Below, piece by piece: positions 44,480 to 53,418 of a stretch of 64,000 nucleotides of DNA; within the stretch, counting starts at the first letter, position 1; the number at the start of each line of letters is the position of its first letter. The position numbers were made by a program, and so were the translations under genes. The DNA lies in the NCBI GenBank assembly GCA_031401235.1, contig JANNRJ010000017.1:13737-77736 (forward strand), given 5' to 3'. The stretch comes from UBA3006 sp031401235. GTDB taxonomy: Bacteria > Actinomycetota > Acidimicrobiia > Acidimicrobiales > Ilumatobacteraceae. The notes under the pieces are model-generated. The model was given only the letters and a program-made list of their open reading frames with translations, had not been told where the DNA came from and ran no database searches.

Positions 44480-45466
44480 TTACTTCTTTATGCGTGCCGA
44501 CTCGTAGGCCAGGTCGTGGGCGACCATCATCTCCACGAGTTCAGGGAAGGTAACTTCTCGCGTCCAACCCAATTTTTCGCGAGCCTTCGTCGGATCGCCT
44601 ATCAATAGGTCTACTTCTGCAGGGCGAAAAAATTTCCTGTCTTGACGCACATGCGGTCGCCAATCTCCAAGACCGGCGTTGCTAAATGCCAGGGTCAAAA
44701 ACTCTTCGATCGAATGGGTCTCACCAGTGGCAATGACATAGTCATCTGGTTCACTCTGCTGCAGCATCATCCACATCGCTTTGACGTAGTCACCGGCGTA
44801 GCCCCAGTCGCGCTTGGCATCCAGATTGCCGAGCACAAGTTCCGTATCGATACCAAGTTTGATTCGCGCGGCAGTATTGGTAATTTTGCGAGTTACAAAT
44901 TCGAGCCCTCGGCGAGGTCCTTCGTGATTAAACAAAATTCCGGAACACGCAAACAAGCCATAACTTTCGCGATAGTTGACCGTGATGTCGTGTCCGTAGA
45001 CCTTGGCAACCCCATACGGCGATCGCGGATGAAACGGGGTTCGCTCTGTTTGAGGTGTTTCGCGAACCTTTCCGAACATTTCAGACGATGATGCCTGATA
45101 AAAACGAATCGGGTTATTTGTTACACCGCCCACCATGCGCACCGCTTCGAGTGCTCGCAATACGCCAAGCCCAGTGACATTGCCGGTGAGTTCTGCTTGA
45201 TTGAATGACATCGCAACAAACGAAATTGAGCCCAAGTTATAGAATTCATCCGGCTGGGCATACTCAAGTGCCGTCACGATGCTGGTCAGATCAGTGAGAT
45301 CGCCAGGGACGATCTCGATGTAGGGAAATTCATCGCGCAGCAATTCCGCGCGTGGATTGTGCTGGCCTTTCATCATCCCAAAAACCTTGTAACCCTTGCC
45401 GTGGAGGAACTCGGCAAGGTGTCGACCGTCTTGTCCGGTAATCCCAGTGATAAAGGCTTTACGCAT
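44480..45466 (-). CDS. gmd: GDP-mannose 4,6-dehydratase
   Basis: 328 residues from ATG 45466 (MRKAFITGITGQDGRHLAEF); the upstream in-frame extension to 45520 lacks family similarity. NAD motif GITGQDG, YNLGSISFVAMSF, active-site YGVAKVYGHDITVNYRE and the substrate-binding NHEGPRRGLEFVTRKI are intact. It makes GDP-4-keto-6-deoxymannose, the precursor that the Fcl-type enzyme near 54000 turns into GDP-fucose. Ends 4 bases from the convergent flippase gene. Confidence 0.92.
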   Translation of the reverse strand: MRKAFITGITGQDGRHLAEFLHGKGYKVFGMMKGQHNPRAELLRDEFPYIEIVPGDLTDLTSIVTALEYAQPDEFYNLGSISFVAMSFNQAELTGNVTGLGVLRALEAVRMVGGVTNNPIRFYQASSSEMFGKVRETPQTERTPFHPRSPYGVAKVYGHDITVNYRESYGLFACSGILFNHEGPRRGLEFVTRKITNTAARIKLGIDTELVLGNLDAKRDWGYAGDYVKAMWMMLQQSEPDDYVIATGETHSIEEFLTLAFSNAGLGDWRPHVRQDRKFFRPAEVDLLIGDPTKAREKLGWTREVTFPELVEMMVAHDLAYESARIKK

Positions 45467-45537
45467 ATGCGTCCTAAATCTATCATCGGCCCTGTAAACA
45501 ACTCTGCTAAGGCGATGCATCCTTTACGCTAAACGCC

Positions 45538-46503
45538 ATGATCACAGTTCTCGCCGGTGGAGTTGGCGCAGCTCGATTTCTTTGCGGACTCATTGATGCA
45601 ATCACACCGAGTGATGTGACGGCGATTGTGAATACTGGTGACGACACCGTTTTGCACGGACTCCATATCTCGCCCGATATCGACACCGTCATTTACACAC
45701 TGGCTAGGGCAATAGACCCGGAACGTGGCTGGGGACTTAGCGATGAGACGTGGTCCGCAATGTCGGCATTAAAAAAATATAACGCGGTACGACCGGCCAA
45801 TTCGATTGCGGCACCCGATTGGTTTAATTTGGGCGATCATGATTTGGCGACGCACTTCTATCGCACCGCTCGGCTTTCCGAGGGTGCGACTTTGAGTGAG
45901 GTCACCACAGAAATAGCAACAGCATGGAACGTTGCGGCTCGCATTGTCCCGATGTCAAATGACATTGTGACCACACGGGTGACACTGGCCAACGATTGCG
46001 ATGCCGGAATCGCTGGAACCACAATTGGATTTCAAGAATACTTTGTCAAGTATCGCCATTCGATCGCTGTAAGCAAAGTTGAATTTGTTGGTGCCAGTTC
46101 CGCTCGACCACTTGCTCTAGGCGAACTTCGTGATTCCGACAAGATCATCATTGCCCCGTCAAACCCGATCGTATCGATTGGTCCAATTCGGTCACTTAAC
46201 GGTATCGATGACATTTTGGCTCAGCGCCGCGAATCAGTTGTGGCGATTTCACCAATCGTGGCTGGAGCGGCGCTGAAAGGACCGGCCGATCGAATGATGG
46301 TTGAACTGGGATACCAGGCAACAGTTGTGGGCGTGGCAAAAATGTATGCCCCAATTTGTGGAACTCTGGTTATTGATAACGCCGATGCGCATTTGTCTGA
46401 CGCAGTCGAAGATCAAGGAATGAGATGTGTGGTGACCAATACGGTGATGAGCAACCGTGAAATCGCCAAACGACTCGCCCAGATCATTATTGGGGATAAC
46501 TGA
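45538..46503 (+). CDS. cofD: 2-phospho-L-lactate transferase (F420 biosynthesis)
   Basis: 321 residues. LAGGVGAARFLCGLIDAI binds the nucleotide part. NTGDDTVLHGLHISPDIDTV, GDHDLATHFYRTARLSEG and SNPIVSIGPI are CofD/FbiA hallmarks. It joins a phospho-lactyl or phosphoenolpyruvyl group to the deazaflavin Fo, giving F420-0 or dehydro-F420-0. Its stop and the start of cofE share one base (TGATG). Confidence 0.94.
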   Translation: MITVLAGGVGAARFLCGLIDAITPSDVTAIVNTGDDTVLHGLHISPDIDTVIYTLARAIDPERGWGLSDETWSAMSALKKYNAVRPANSIAAPDWFNLGDHDLATHFYRTARLSEGATLSEVTTEIATAWNVAARIVPMSNDIVTTRVTLANDCDAGIAGTTIGFQEYFVKYRHSIAVSKVEFVGASSARPLALGELRDSDKIIIAPSNPIVSIGPIRSLNGIDDILAQRRESVVAISPIVAGAALKGPADRMMVELGYQATVVGVAKMYAPICGTLVIDNADAHLSDAVEDQGMRCVVTNTVMSNREIAKRLAQIIIGDN

Positions 46504-47216
46504 TGAACAGGATGCAGATTTGGGGTATCGAAGGAATCGGCGAAATCGCTCCTGGCGATCAAATTGGAGACATCATCGTCGAGGTTTGCCGTCGGTCCCC
46601 AAATGGTCCATTGTTAGATGGAGACGTCTTAGTCGTTACTCAAAAGATTGTTTCCAAAGCCGAGGGCCGCCTTGTTCAAATTGATCCAGATAATCCACTT
46701 AGTCATAAACAACTCGTTGAAGACGAAGCCGTCCGAATAGTTCGCCGGCGAGGGGATCTCATCATCACCGAAACAAAGCATGGTTTCGTTTGTGCAAACT
46801 CCGGAGTCGATTTGTCGAATGTTGAGCGTGGTTACGCGGCATTATTACCAATCGATAGCGATCGTTCGGCGCGACGAATTCGCGACATCGTATTGGCCTC
46901 ATTGAAGGTAAGGATTGGCGTTATCGTTAGCGACACCTTTGGTCGGCCATGGCGCAAAGGGCTTACAGACGTGGCAATTGGAATTGCGGGTGTGGCCGGA
47001 GTCGTGGATTTGCGAGGCACACCTGATTCGCTCGGTCGAATTATGCAAGTCACCGAAGTCGCGGTTGCCGACGAATTGGCCAGCGCCGCGGAATTGGTGA
47101 TGGGAAAATCGTCGGGAATCCCGGTTGCAATTATTCGTGGTGCTGACGAATCATGGTTCAGAGATTCTTCGATGAGTGAAATTGTGCGACCACCACAAGA
47201 GGACTTATTTCGCTAA
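46503..47216 (+). CDS. cofE: F420-0:gamma-glutamyl ligase CofE, stand-alone
   Basis: 237 residues. GDVLVVTQKIVSKAEGR, TKHGFVCANSGVDLSNV and VIVSDTFGRPWRKGLTDVAI are the CofE signatures. It adds glutamates to F420-0 using GTP. Actinobacterial FbiB normally carries a C-terminal FMN reductase domain of about 200 residues for dehydro-F420-0; here the protein ends without it. Confidence 0.93.
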   Translation: MNRMQIWGIEGIGEIAPGDQIGDIIVEVCRRSPNGPLLDGDVLVVTQKIVSKAEGRLVQIDPDNPLSHKQLVEDEAVRIVRRRGDLIITETKHGFVCANSGVDLSNVERGYAALLPIDSDRSARRIRDIVLASLKVRIGVIVSDTFGRPWRKGLTDVAIGIAGVAGVVDLRGTPDSLGRIMQVTEVAVADELASAAELVMGKSSGIPVAIIRGADESWFRDSSMSEIVRPPQEDLFR

Positions 47217-47229
47217 TCAGATTTCAAGA

Positions 47230-48135
47230 TCAATCTTTGAGTAGTTCGTCGAGTCCTTTGGTTAAGGAAGTCCACGGGCTCCAACCCAGTTGGATTCGTG
47301 CCCGCACTGGTGAAACTGCAAGGCGTCTCAAATCACCTGATCGGACTTTCTCTATTCGAGGCTGCAAGGTTGTGCCAACAGCCATTAAATTCCACAATTC
47401 CGTAATCGACGTCTGAATTCCAGTTCCGATGTTGATCACGAGACCGCCGCCTTTGTGGTGAGCACGGGTGAGCGCATCAATTACATCGTCGATAAATATA
47501 AAGTCCCGAGTTTGCTTACCATTACCAAACAAGACTGGTCGTTTTTGATTTACAATGGCCGACGCAAACGCCCCAACTACGCCGTCTTGCGCACGTTGCC
47601 GGGGCCCGTACACGTTCGCCAACGCCAATGCGGTGAATTCCAAGTCGTGCGACTCGCGATATACCGCCAAAAGATCAATAATTGCGTTGGCCACCACATG
47701 AGGAACACCAATTGCCGTGGATGCTCGACCCTCTTTAACGGGCAAATTTGACATCGGCACCTCGCCATAGAGCAATCCGGCTGGAATTGCAACGACAACT
47801 TTCGTCGCCGTATGAATTCGGGCGGCTTCAAGCACCGCCAGCATGAGTGCGGCCGAATGGAGCGCCAAGCTAGTTGCAGTGGCACTTGGCGGAAGAAGCG
47901 CCAGATGATAGATCACCTCTGACTGGCGCAACCCAACGAGATTTGCAAACTCGGGATGCATGACATCTAGGTGATGAAACTTGACGCCAGCGTTCATTGA
48001 CCGCGCAACGGACAAATTAGACAACGATCCAGTGGAAAGATCATCCACAACATCTACGAAGTGTCCTTCGGCTAGTAGGCGCTCGACCAAGTGGGATCCG
48101 ATGAATCCAGCACCACCACAAACCATGATTTTCAT
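47230..48135 (-). CDS. SDR-type NDP-sugar epimerase homologue lacking catalytic residues
   Basis: 301 residues from ATG 48135 (MKIMVCGGAGFIGSHLVERL; the frame opens at 48159). The NAD motif CGGAGFIGSHL and the C-terminal SDR features (NVYGPRQRAQDG, TRDFIFIDDVIDAL) are intact. Where epimerases have a Ser near VYG and the YxxxK pair, this protein reads VAIPAGLLYGEV and TAIGVPHVVANAI, so Ser, Tyr and Lys all appear lost. It is probably not a working epimerase; a binding or regulatory role is possible. It sits between cofE and the ManC-like gene. Confidence 0.75.
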   Translation of the reverse strand: MKIMVCGGAGFIGSHLVERLLAEGHFVDVVDDLSTGSLSNLSVARSMNAGVKFHHLDVMHPEFANLVGLRQSEVIYHLALLPPSATATSLALHSAALMLAVLEAARIHTATKVVVAIPAGLLYGEVPMSNLPVKEGRASTAIGVPHVVANAIIDLLAVYRESHDLEFTALALANVYGPRQRAQDGVVGAFASAIVNQKRPVLFGNGKQTRDFIFIDDVIDALTRAHHKGGGLVINIGTGIQTSITELWNLMAVGTTLQPRIEKVRSGDLRRLAVSPVRARIQLGWSPWTSLTKGLDELLKD

Positions 48136-48167
48136 CGGCGTCACTTTTGACGTTGGCATTAAGATAA

Positions 48168-49169
48168 CTACTTGCCGATGGGTGCCGGAACCCGTTGGTC
48201 AGTCAAAGATGCTCCAGCACTCACAATTCCGTCGATTCCGATGACGCACCGCACAACATTGGCATCCCGATCTACAGTACCCATCACCGCGCTATCCACG
48301 ACGTGAGCACGATCGGCAACGATTGCACCACTTAACAGCACCGAAGACTCAACGACCGCATCTGCACCAACTCGGGCACCGGCGCCAATAATGCTCTTCC
48401 GGATTTGAGCAGATTTTGCAACCTGCGCAGTGGCGTGAATTGTTTCGCCGACCGTCGCCTTGCCTCGACTCACCCACTCCAAGTTTGCCCGAATATATGT
48501 GTCCGGTTGTCCGGCATCAATCCAATAATCGTTCGTTGCCAGTGCATACAAGACACCATCGCTTGCCATTTGAGGAAATACATCACGTTCAATTGACATC
48601 GGTGCCGTTCCCGGCATTCGTTTTAACGCCGACGGTTCGAGAACGTATGTGCCGCCACTAACTTCGCGACTAGTGGTGTCGCCTGGCCGTGGTTTTTCGA
48701 TAAACCGCTGAACACGTCCGCGGGAATCGACCTCGACAACGCCATATTGAGATGGATCCTCAACCGGAGTGAGATGGAGTGTGCCCTCAGCTTGCTGTTG
48801 ACGATGAAACGCAATCAGCGTCGCCACATCCAGATCGCAAATGACATCCCCATTGGCGACCACGAATGTTTCACTTATATCGGCTTCACGCGCCGCAAAA
48901 CCGATCGCGCCGGCGGTATCCAACGGAGTATCTTCCACTGCATACATCAATCGGACACCTCCACACATATCGTCTGGGAATGCGTCACGAAATGGTTCGG
49001 ACTTGAATCCAAGTGATAACACCGCATCGGTGACTCCCCCAGATGCAAGTGAAGTCATCAATCTTTCAAGAATTGAAACATGAACAATTGGGAGCAGTGG
49101 TTTAGGAACAGTCAACGTCAGCGGTCGGAGTCGGGTGCCGAATCCACCGACGAGCACTACGGCATGCAT
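48168..49169 (-). CDS. ManC-like sugar-1-phosphate nucleotidyltransferase (GDP-mannose pyrophosphorylase type)
   Basis: 333 residues. VLVGGFGTRLRPLTLTVPKP is the nucleotide-binding signature, VVANGDVICDLDV the metal-binding part, and VSGGTYVLEPSAL part of the sugar pocket. The last about 100 residues form a left-handed beta-helix (hexapeptide repeats such as IIGAGARVGADAVVESS). It likely makes GDP-mannose from the ManB product. Glucose-1-phosphate specificity cannot be excluded on sequence. Confidence 0.85.
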   Translation of the reverse strand: MHAVVLVGGFGTRLRPLTLTVPKPLLPIVHVSILERLMTSLASGGVTDAVLSLGFKSEPFRDAFPDDMCGGVRLMYAVEDTPLDTAGAIGFAAREADISETFVVANGDVICDLDVATLIAFHRQQQAEGTLHLTPVEDPSQYGVVEVDSRGRVQRFIEKPRPGDTTSREVSGGTYVLEPSALKRMPGTAPMSIERDVFPQMASDGVLYALATNDYWIDAGQPDTYIRANLEWVSRGKATVGETIHATAQVAKSAQIRKSIIGAGARVGADAVVESSVLLSGAIVADRAHVVDSAVMGTVDRDANVVRCVIGIDGIVSAGASLTDQRVPAPIGK

Positions 49170-49177
49170 TCCCGCTA

Positions 49178-49846
49178 TTAGTTAGTTATCAAAGTAGCCA
49201 GGTCGAAACTCGAGGCAGGCTGAGGAACTTCAGCGTCCTTGGCGACGAAGGCAAGCGCAATCGCCATACCATTTCCAGTCAGGCGTACTCCATCAAGATT
49301 TGCTACGGAAACCTTGGAAGAACCTTCCTGGGTGTAATCATCCCACACGATTACTTCCAGTTGCGCGTCTTTGTCACCACACTTTGTGTCACCTTCAGTG
49401 AGTTTTTCACCACCATTCACAGAAGCCGGAAGGGTCACTGAATCATTGGTGACGGTAAGACCATAGAGCTCAAAGAAAGTACTCAAATTTGCTTTTCGTT
49501 CGCCGGCCAACACTTGGGGTTTCCAACTCACGATCCCTTCGAGGGCAATTGTTGCTCCAGCCTGAATTAAGGCAGGGTCAGTATTGACCGAACCTATGGA
49601 TGGAAAACCGGTGACGTAGGCATCACATTTGTAGACCCCAAAGGCCGAGTAGTAAGTGGTGTCAGCAGTGGCACTAATCGTTGAACCTGCATTGCTCTGT
49701 CGGGCATACGCAATTAACGCAACTCCCAAGATGCTCACAACGGCGACAACGGTCGGGAATAGAGTTCCGCCCTGAAAGCGAATTTTTCTGCCTCTGCCCT
49801 TGGCAGCAAGGCGGGCGACTTTATCTGCTGATGATGTTCTGGCCAC
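49178..49846 (-). CDS. Membrane-anchored exported protein of unknown function
   Basis: 222 residues. A basic N-terminus and one helix (about 30-48) precede an exterior domain with two cysteines (VYKCDAYVTG and DTKCGDKDAQ) that could form a disulfide. The external domain contains VIVWDDYTQEGSSKVS and ends SFDLATLITN. I do not recognise the family beyond actinobacterial envelope clusters. It sits directly upstream of the ManC-like gene (gap 8 bases) and is probably cotranscribed. Confidence 0.6.
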   Translation of the reverse strand: MARTSSADKVARLAAKGRGRKIRFQGGTLFPTVVAVVSILGVALIAYARQSNAGSTISATADTTYYSAFGVYKCDAYVTGFPSIGSVNTDPALIQAGATIALEGIVSWKPQVLAGERKANLSTFFELYGLTVTNDSVTLPASVNGGEKLTEGDTKCGDKDAQLEVIVWDDYTQEGSSKVSVANLDGVRLTGNGMAIALAFVAKDAEVPQPASSFDLATLITN

Positions 49847-49858
49847 GAAGACGAAATG

Positions 49859-51103
49859 CTACCGCTGTTTAGGCTCATTTACGAATAATGCTTCATAGGC
49901 AAGGGCTACCGCCAACGGTGATACATGCTGCTCGACCCAGTGACGCCCTTTCTTTCCCATTTCCACTCGTAGATCCGGTTGATCAACAAGCCAACGCAAA
50001 CCAGAAATAAAATTCACCGCATCTTCTGGCGGGACAGTTATTCCGGCACCACTTGAGGCGAAAATACGCGGGATCTCGCTATCTAAGTCGATCGCCGCAA
50101 GCACTGGACGACCGGCAGCAAGAATTGAATACACCTTAGATGGGACGCTGATACTTGCCAATCCGGCCCGCAGAGGTACGACATGAATATCTGCCGAAGC
50201 AAGAACTTCGCCTAGGCGCTCGATCGGCTGATATTCGACAAAGTGCACATTTCTACAATCACCGGCCATCTCTTGCAGTGATTTTCTGGCAGCACCATCG
50301 CCATTGATCACGACATCAATGTTTGGAATCGCACGGGCCGCTGCAATCAACAATTCGATGGATTGAGAGAATCCGACATTTCCCGCATACATGACGATGA
50401 CTCCATCGCCAATTCCAAGTTCGCGACGGTAATCAGTCATTCGACTTTGTGGTGTAATTGCGACCGTATCCACAAAATTGGGAATGACGTGAAGTGCCGA
50501 ACGATGCGACAAAGAAACTTTTTTCTCGACGTTGTGGAATAGATCATCAGAAAGCAACACCACTGCGTCGGATGCTCGGTAACTCACTCGTTCCAACCAT
50601 CGGGCCGAGGCGATAATCATTGGATTCGTGATCGATTTAGTTTGAATTGCTGCATCAGGGAACACGTCCTGAATATTGAATACAAGTCTGGCGCGGCGCA
50701 GGGTGGCGATAAATCGACCAGTGAGTCCAAGCGTGAGTGGAGGTGACATCGCAAGCACACCATCAATTCGGCCCCGCCCAACACGCAATCCGCGCAAGCC
50801 GACAATCAGGCTGAACAATCCAAAGCCAATCGCCCGGCGCAGAATGTTTCGTTTAGTTTTCCCAGGAAATGGATGCACGCGAGTGATTGATCCCCACGAT
50901 GTAATTTCACTACGCCATATCCGGCCGTTCCAACCGGGTTCGATGGCATGTTCGCGATACCACGGCAACGACGTGACGACATGTATCTCGTGTCCGAGTG
51001 CAGCGAGTTCGTGAACTATTCGCGTCATAACTGCTCCAGTTGGGGCGATGTCGGGTGCGAAGTGCGGGCACACAACGACGAGACGCAACTTTTTAGTATT
51101 CAT
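49859..51103 (-). CDS. GT4-family glycosyltransferase (WbuB-like)
   Basis: 414 residues from ATG 51103, which overlaps the upstream stop as ATGA and is preferred to the frame reaching 51148. VVVCPHFAPDIAPTGAVMTRI is the N-terminal Rossmann start. VMYAGNVGFSQSIELLI, and SVPSKVYSILAAGRPVLAAI form the donor site of GT-B retaining enzymes, with Glu at DSEIPRI. It adds a sugar during surface glycan assembly. Confidence 0.87.
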   Translation of the reverse strand: MNTKKLRLVVVCPHFAPDIAPTGAVMTRIVHELAALGHEIHVVTSLPWYREHAIEPGWNGRIWRSEITSWGSITRVHPFPGKTKRNILRRAIGFGLFSLIVGLRGLRVGRGRIDGVLAMSPPLTLGLTGRFIATLRRARLVFNIQDVFPDAAIQTKSITNPMIIASARWLERVSYRASDAVVLLSDDLFHNVEKKVSLSHRSALHVIPNFVDTVAITPQSRMTDYRRELGIGDGVIVMYAGNVGFSQSIELLIAAARAIPNIDVVINGDGAARKSLQEMAGDCRNVHFVEYQPIERLGEVLASADIHVVPLRAGLASISVPSKVYSILAAGRPVLAAIDLDSEIPRIFASSGAGITVPPEDAVNFISGLRWLVDQPDLRVEMGKKGRHWVEQHVSPLAVALAYEALFVNEPKQR

Positions 51104-52233
51104 TGACGACGTGAACCACGACTTAAGGCTCTCTCGTAGGCCAAACATAGATCTTGGGCTGATTTAACATCGGTGAACTCCGTCGCCCGTCGATTACCAA
51201 GTTCGACCAATTCGCGGCGTCGTTGACGAAGTTGATCGATCGCCCCCGACCATGCCTCGATTTCGAGAGGTAGCACCAACCCCGCATTGCCGATTACTTC
51301 TGGGAGAGATGTTTGGTCACTTGAAATAACTGGTGTACCCAATTTCATTGCTTCGAGCACTGGCGCCCCAAAACCTTCATACGAACTTGGAAATACGAGT
51401 GCAAGCGCCATTTTGATCAGTCCGTCACGATCATTTGGTACAACACGACCAATTCGCACAACCCGATTAGCAATGCCAAGTTCAATAATTCGCTGTTGAA
51501 TAGCAATTTCTGAACGGCCTTCGCCACCGGCGAGCACCAGTCGCAAATCTGGCGATGTCCACTTGCTGGCCAACAGCTGCAATAGAAATTCGTGATTTTT
51601 ATGCGGGTGGGTAATCGCTGGCATAAACAGTATTTCGGCGGTTCCAAGTCCAAAGCGTTTTCGCAGTTCTGCTTCTGAAGTTGCAAATTTTCCGAGAGAA
51701 TCGGACACGCCGTGACGCACAATTTGAATTTTGTCTGGTGAAACAGAAAATGATTTGACGAGCGTGGAGGCAACATAGGCGCTTGGAACTGCGACCACAC
51801 TTGCTCTCGAAATTGACGACGGCACACGGTTTTGTAAATACTTCAACTTGTGCGCACTGAAATATTCGGGGAAGGTGAGATATTGAACATCATGCACGGT
51901 GAGCAGAGTTGTGCGATGTGCCCGTGACGGTACGATCCCGCCACCGTGGTGAACGATCTTGCTTTGTCCAATTTGACGAGCCAACCATGTGTGTTCGAGG
52001 AAGATACGAATTTCACGCCGGAGACAAGTTGAAGGCGCTTCGATGACTTTGTGTATCTCTGCAAGATCTGCGTGCACGGCTCCAAACCCCCGAGGTGCAT
52101 ACACGGTGACGTCAAAGTCTGAATCAATCGCGGCCAATCCGCTTAGTTGACGAACCAAATATTCTTCACTTCCGCCAACGTCACCAGGAATGCACCACAG
52201 CATGTTTACCGCTACAGAAGTAGAACGATTCAT
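51100..52233 (-). CDS. GT4-family glycosyltransferase
   Basis: 377 residues. GDVGGSEEYLVRQLSGL at the N-terminus, LFMPAITHPHKNHEFLLQLL and VFPSSYEGFGAPVLEAMKLG (the E-x7-E retaining motif) mark a GT-B glycosyltransferase. ATG overlap of 4 bases with both neighbours indicates one transcript with the two other GT4 genes. Donor and acceptor are unknown, but GDP-mannose or GDP-fucose is plausible from the neighbouring sugar-nucleotide genes. Confidence 0.86.
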   Translation of the reverse strand: MNRSTSVAVNMLWCIPGDVGGSEEYLVRQLSGLAAIDSDFDVTVYAPRGFGAVHADLAEIHKVIEAPSTCLRREIRIFLEHTWLARQIGQSKIVHHGGGIVPSRAHRTTLLTVHDVQYLTFPEYFSAHKLKYLQNRVPSSISRASVVAVPSAYVASTLVKSFSVSPDKIQIVRHGVSDSLGKFATSEAELRKRFGLGTAEILFMPAITHPHKNHEFLLQLLASKWTSPDLRLVLAGGEGRSEIAIQQRIIELGIANRVVRIGRVVPNDRDGLIKMALALVFPSSYEGFGAPVLEAMKLGTPVISSDQTSLPEVIGNAGLVLPLEIEAWSGAIDQLRQRRRELVELGNRRATEFTDVKSAQDLCLAYERALSRGSRRQ

Positions 52234-53309
52234 GCCAGCACTTCGTCATAAACCTTGGCTGTGAGTTGAGCGGTGTGCGACCAAGAAGCGGCGCGAGCGC
52301 GGGCCCTACCCAATTCACTTAACGTGTCGTGGTTTTCCAACGCGTACTGAATTCCGGTCCGAATACTTTCTAAATCGTACGGATCCACCAAAACTGCGGC
52401 ACTATTTGCCACCTCTTCGGTGGATGTGCCACGACTAGTTACCACTGGCGTTCCCTGGGCCATGGCTTCCAGAATCGGAAGTCCAAAACCTTCCCAGATA
52501 GACGGATAACACATCGCTCTGGCTCCGGCATACAGACCTGGCAACAGTTGTTCATCAACAAAGCCGATGAACTGAACTCGGCCATCAGTTGGAATATTCA
52601 CGTCACCCCATCCGGTCGCTCCGGCGATAACCAACGGAGGTGCATACGGTAGATGTTTGAGCGCCTCCACAAGCCGCGCAAGATTCTTGCGAGGCTCCAG
52701 TGTGCCGACAAAAAGCAAGTAGTCGGTTGGTAAGGAATACGCTTGCCGAGCGCGACGAATGTCTTCAACCGTCGCGCTATGAATACGAACTCCAAGAGTG
52801 ACGTGTCGCACCCGATCTGGTGAAAATCCCAGCTCCAGACAATCATTCACGGTGGCAAACGATGAACACATGATCATCGCCGCACGTTTCCTTAGCAATT
52901 GGATACTCCGACGAAACACTGAATTACCACGCCGAGTAAAAAATTGCGGATAGTGCAGAAATGCACAATCATGAACGGTGGCGATGATCGGAGCCCTGGA
53001 CGCAAACGGAATGACTGTAGTGCAATGCAACAAATTGAGAGTTCCGACGGTACGTTCAACCCGCGGCCATCCGAAGCGCATTGACGATTCGTACAAAAGT
53101 CCTCCTGCTACGGGCAGATGTTGAACTTCACAAGGTGGCACAAATGCGCTGGCTGGTGCCACCGAATGTTTTCCAGCAATGCCAACTAACTCGATATCTG
53201 ACCGCACAATAGGAATTTCGCGAGCTACTTCCAGTGCGGCAACAGCGGTGCCGCCAGGTACTCTGTGCCAGCATTGCTCAAGTGTGTAGCCGACCCGCAC
53301 GCCTACCAT
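52230..53309 (-). CDS. GT4-family glycosyltransferase
   Basis: 359 residues from ATG 53309 (MVGVRVGYTLEQCWHRVPGG); the open frame reaches 53579, but that extension runs antisense to the GDP-fucose-synthase gene. VHDCAFLHYPQFF, LLFVGTLEPRKNLARLVEAL and CYPSIWEGFGLPILEAMAQG are classic mannosyl/rhamnosyl GT4 motifs. Overlaps the next GT4 by 4 bases. First gene of the three-transferase transcript, and divergent from fcl. Confidence 0.85.
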   Translation of the reverse strand: MVGVRVGYTLEQCWHRVPGGTAVAALEVAREIPIVRSDIELVGIAGKHSVAPASAFVPPCEVQHLPVAGGLLYESSMRFGWPRVERTVGTLNLLHCTTVIPFASRAPIIATVHDCAFLHYPQFFTRRGNSVFRRSIQLLRKRAAMIMCSSFATVNDCLELGFSPDRVRHVTLGVRIHSATVEDIRRARQAYSLPTDYLLFVGTLEPRKNLARLVEALKHLPYAPPLVIAGATGWGDVNIPTDGRVQFIGFVDEQLLPGLYAGARAMCYPSIWEGFGLPILEAMAQGTPVVTSRGTSTEEVANSAAVLVDPYDLESIRTGIQYALENHDTLSELGRARARAASWSHTAQLTAKVYDEVLA

Positions 53310-53418
53310 TGTGCCAAGTGCAGCACTCGACACGACGACCTTTCGTTTTGAGCAGTATGTGCTTTGACTCTCGTGGACATCCAAAACAGGGTTGGCGACT
53401 TCGGTATCGTCTATATCC

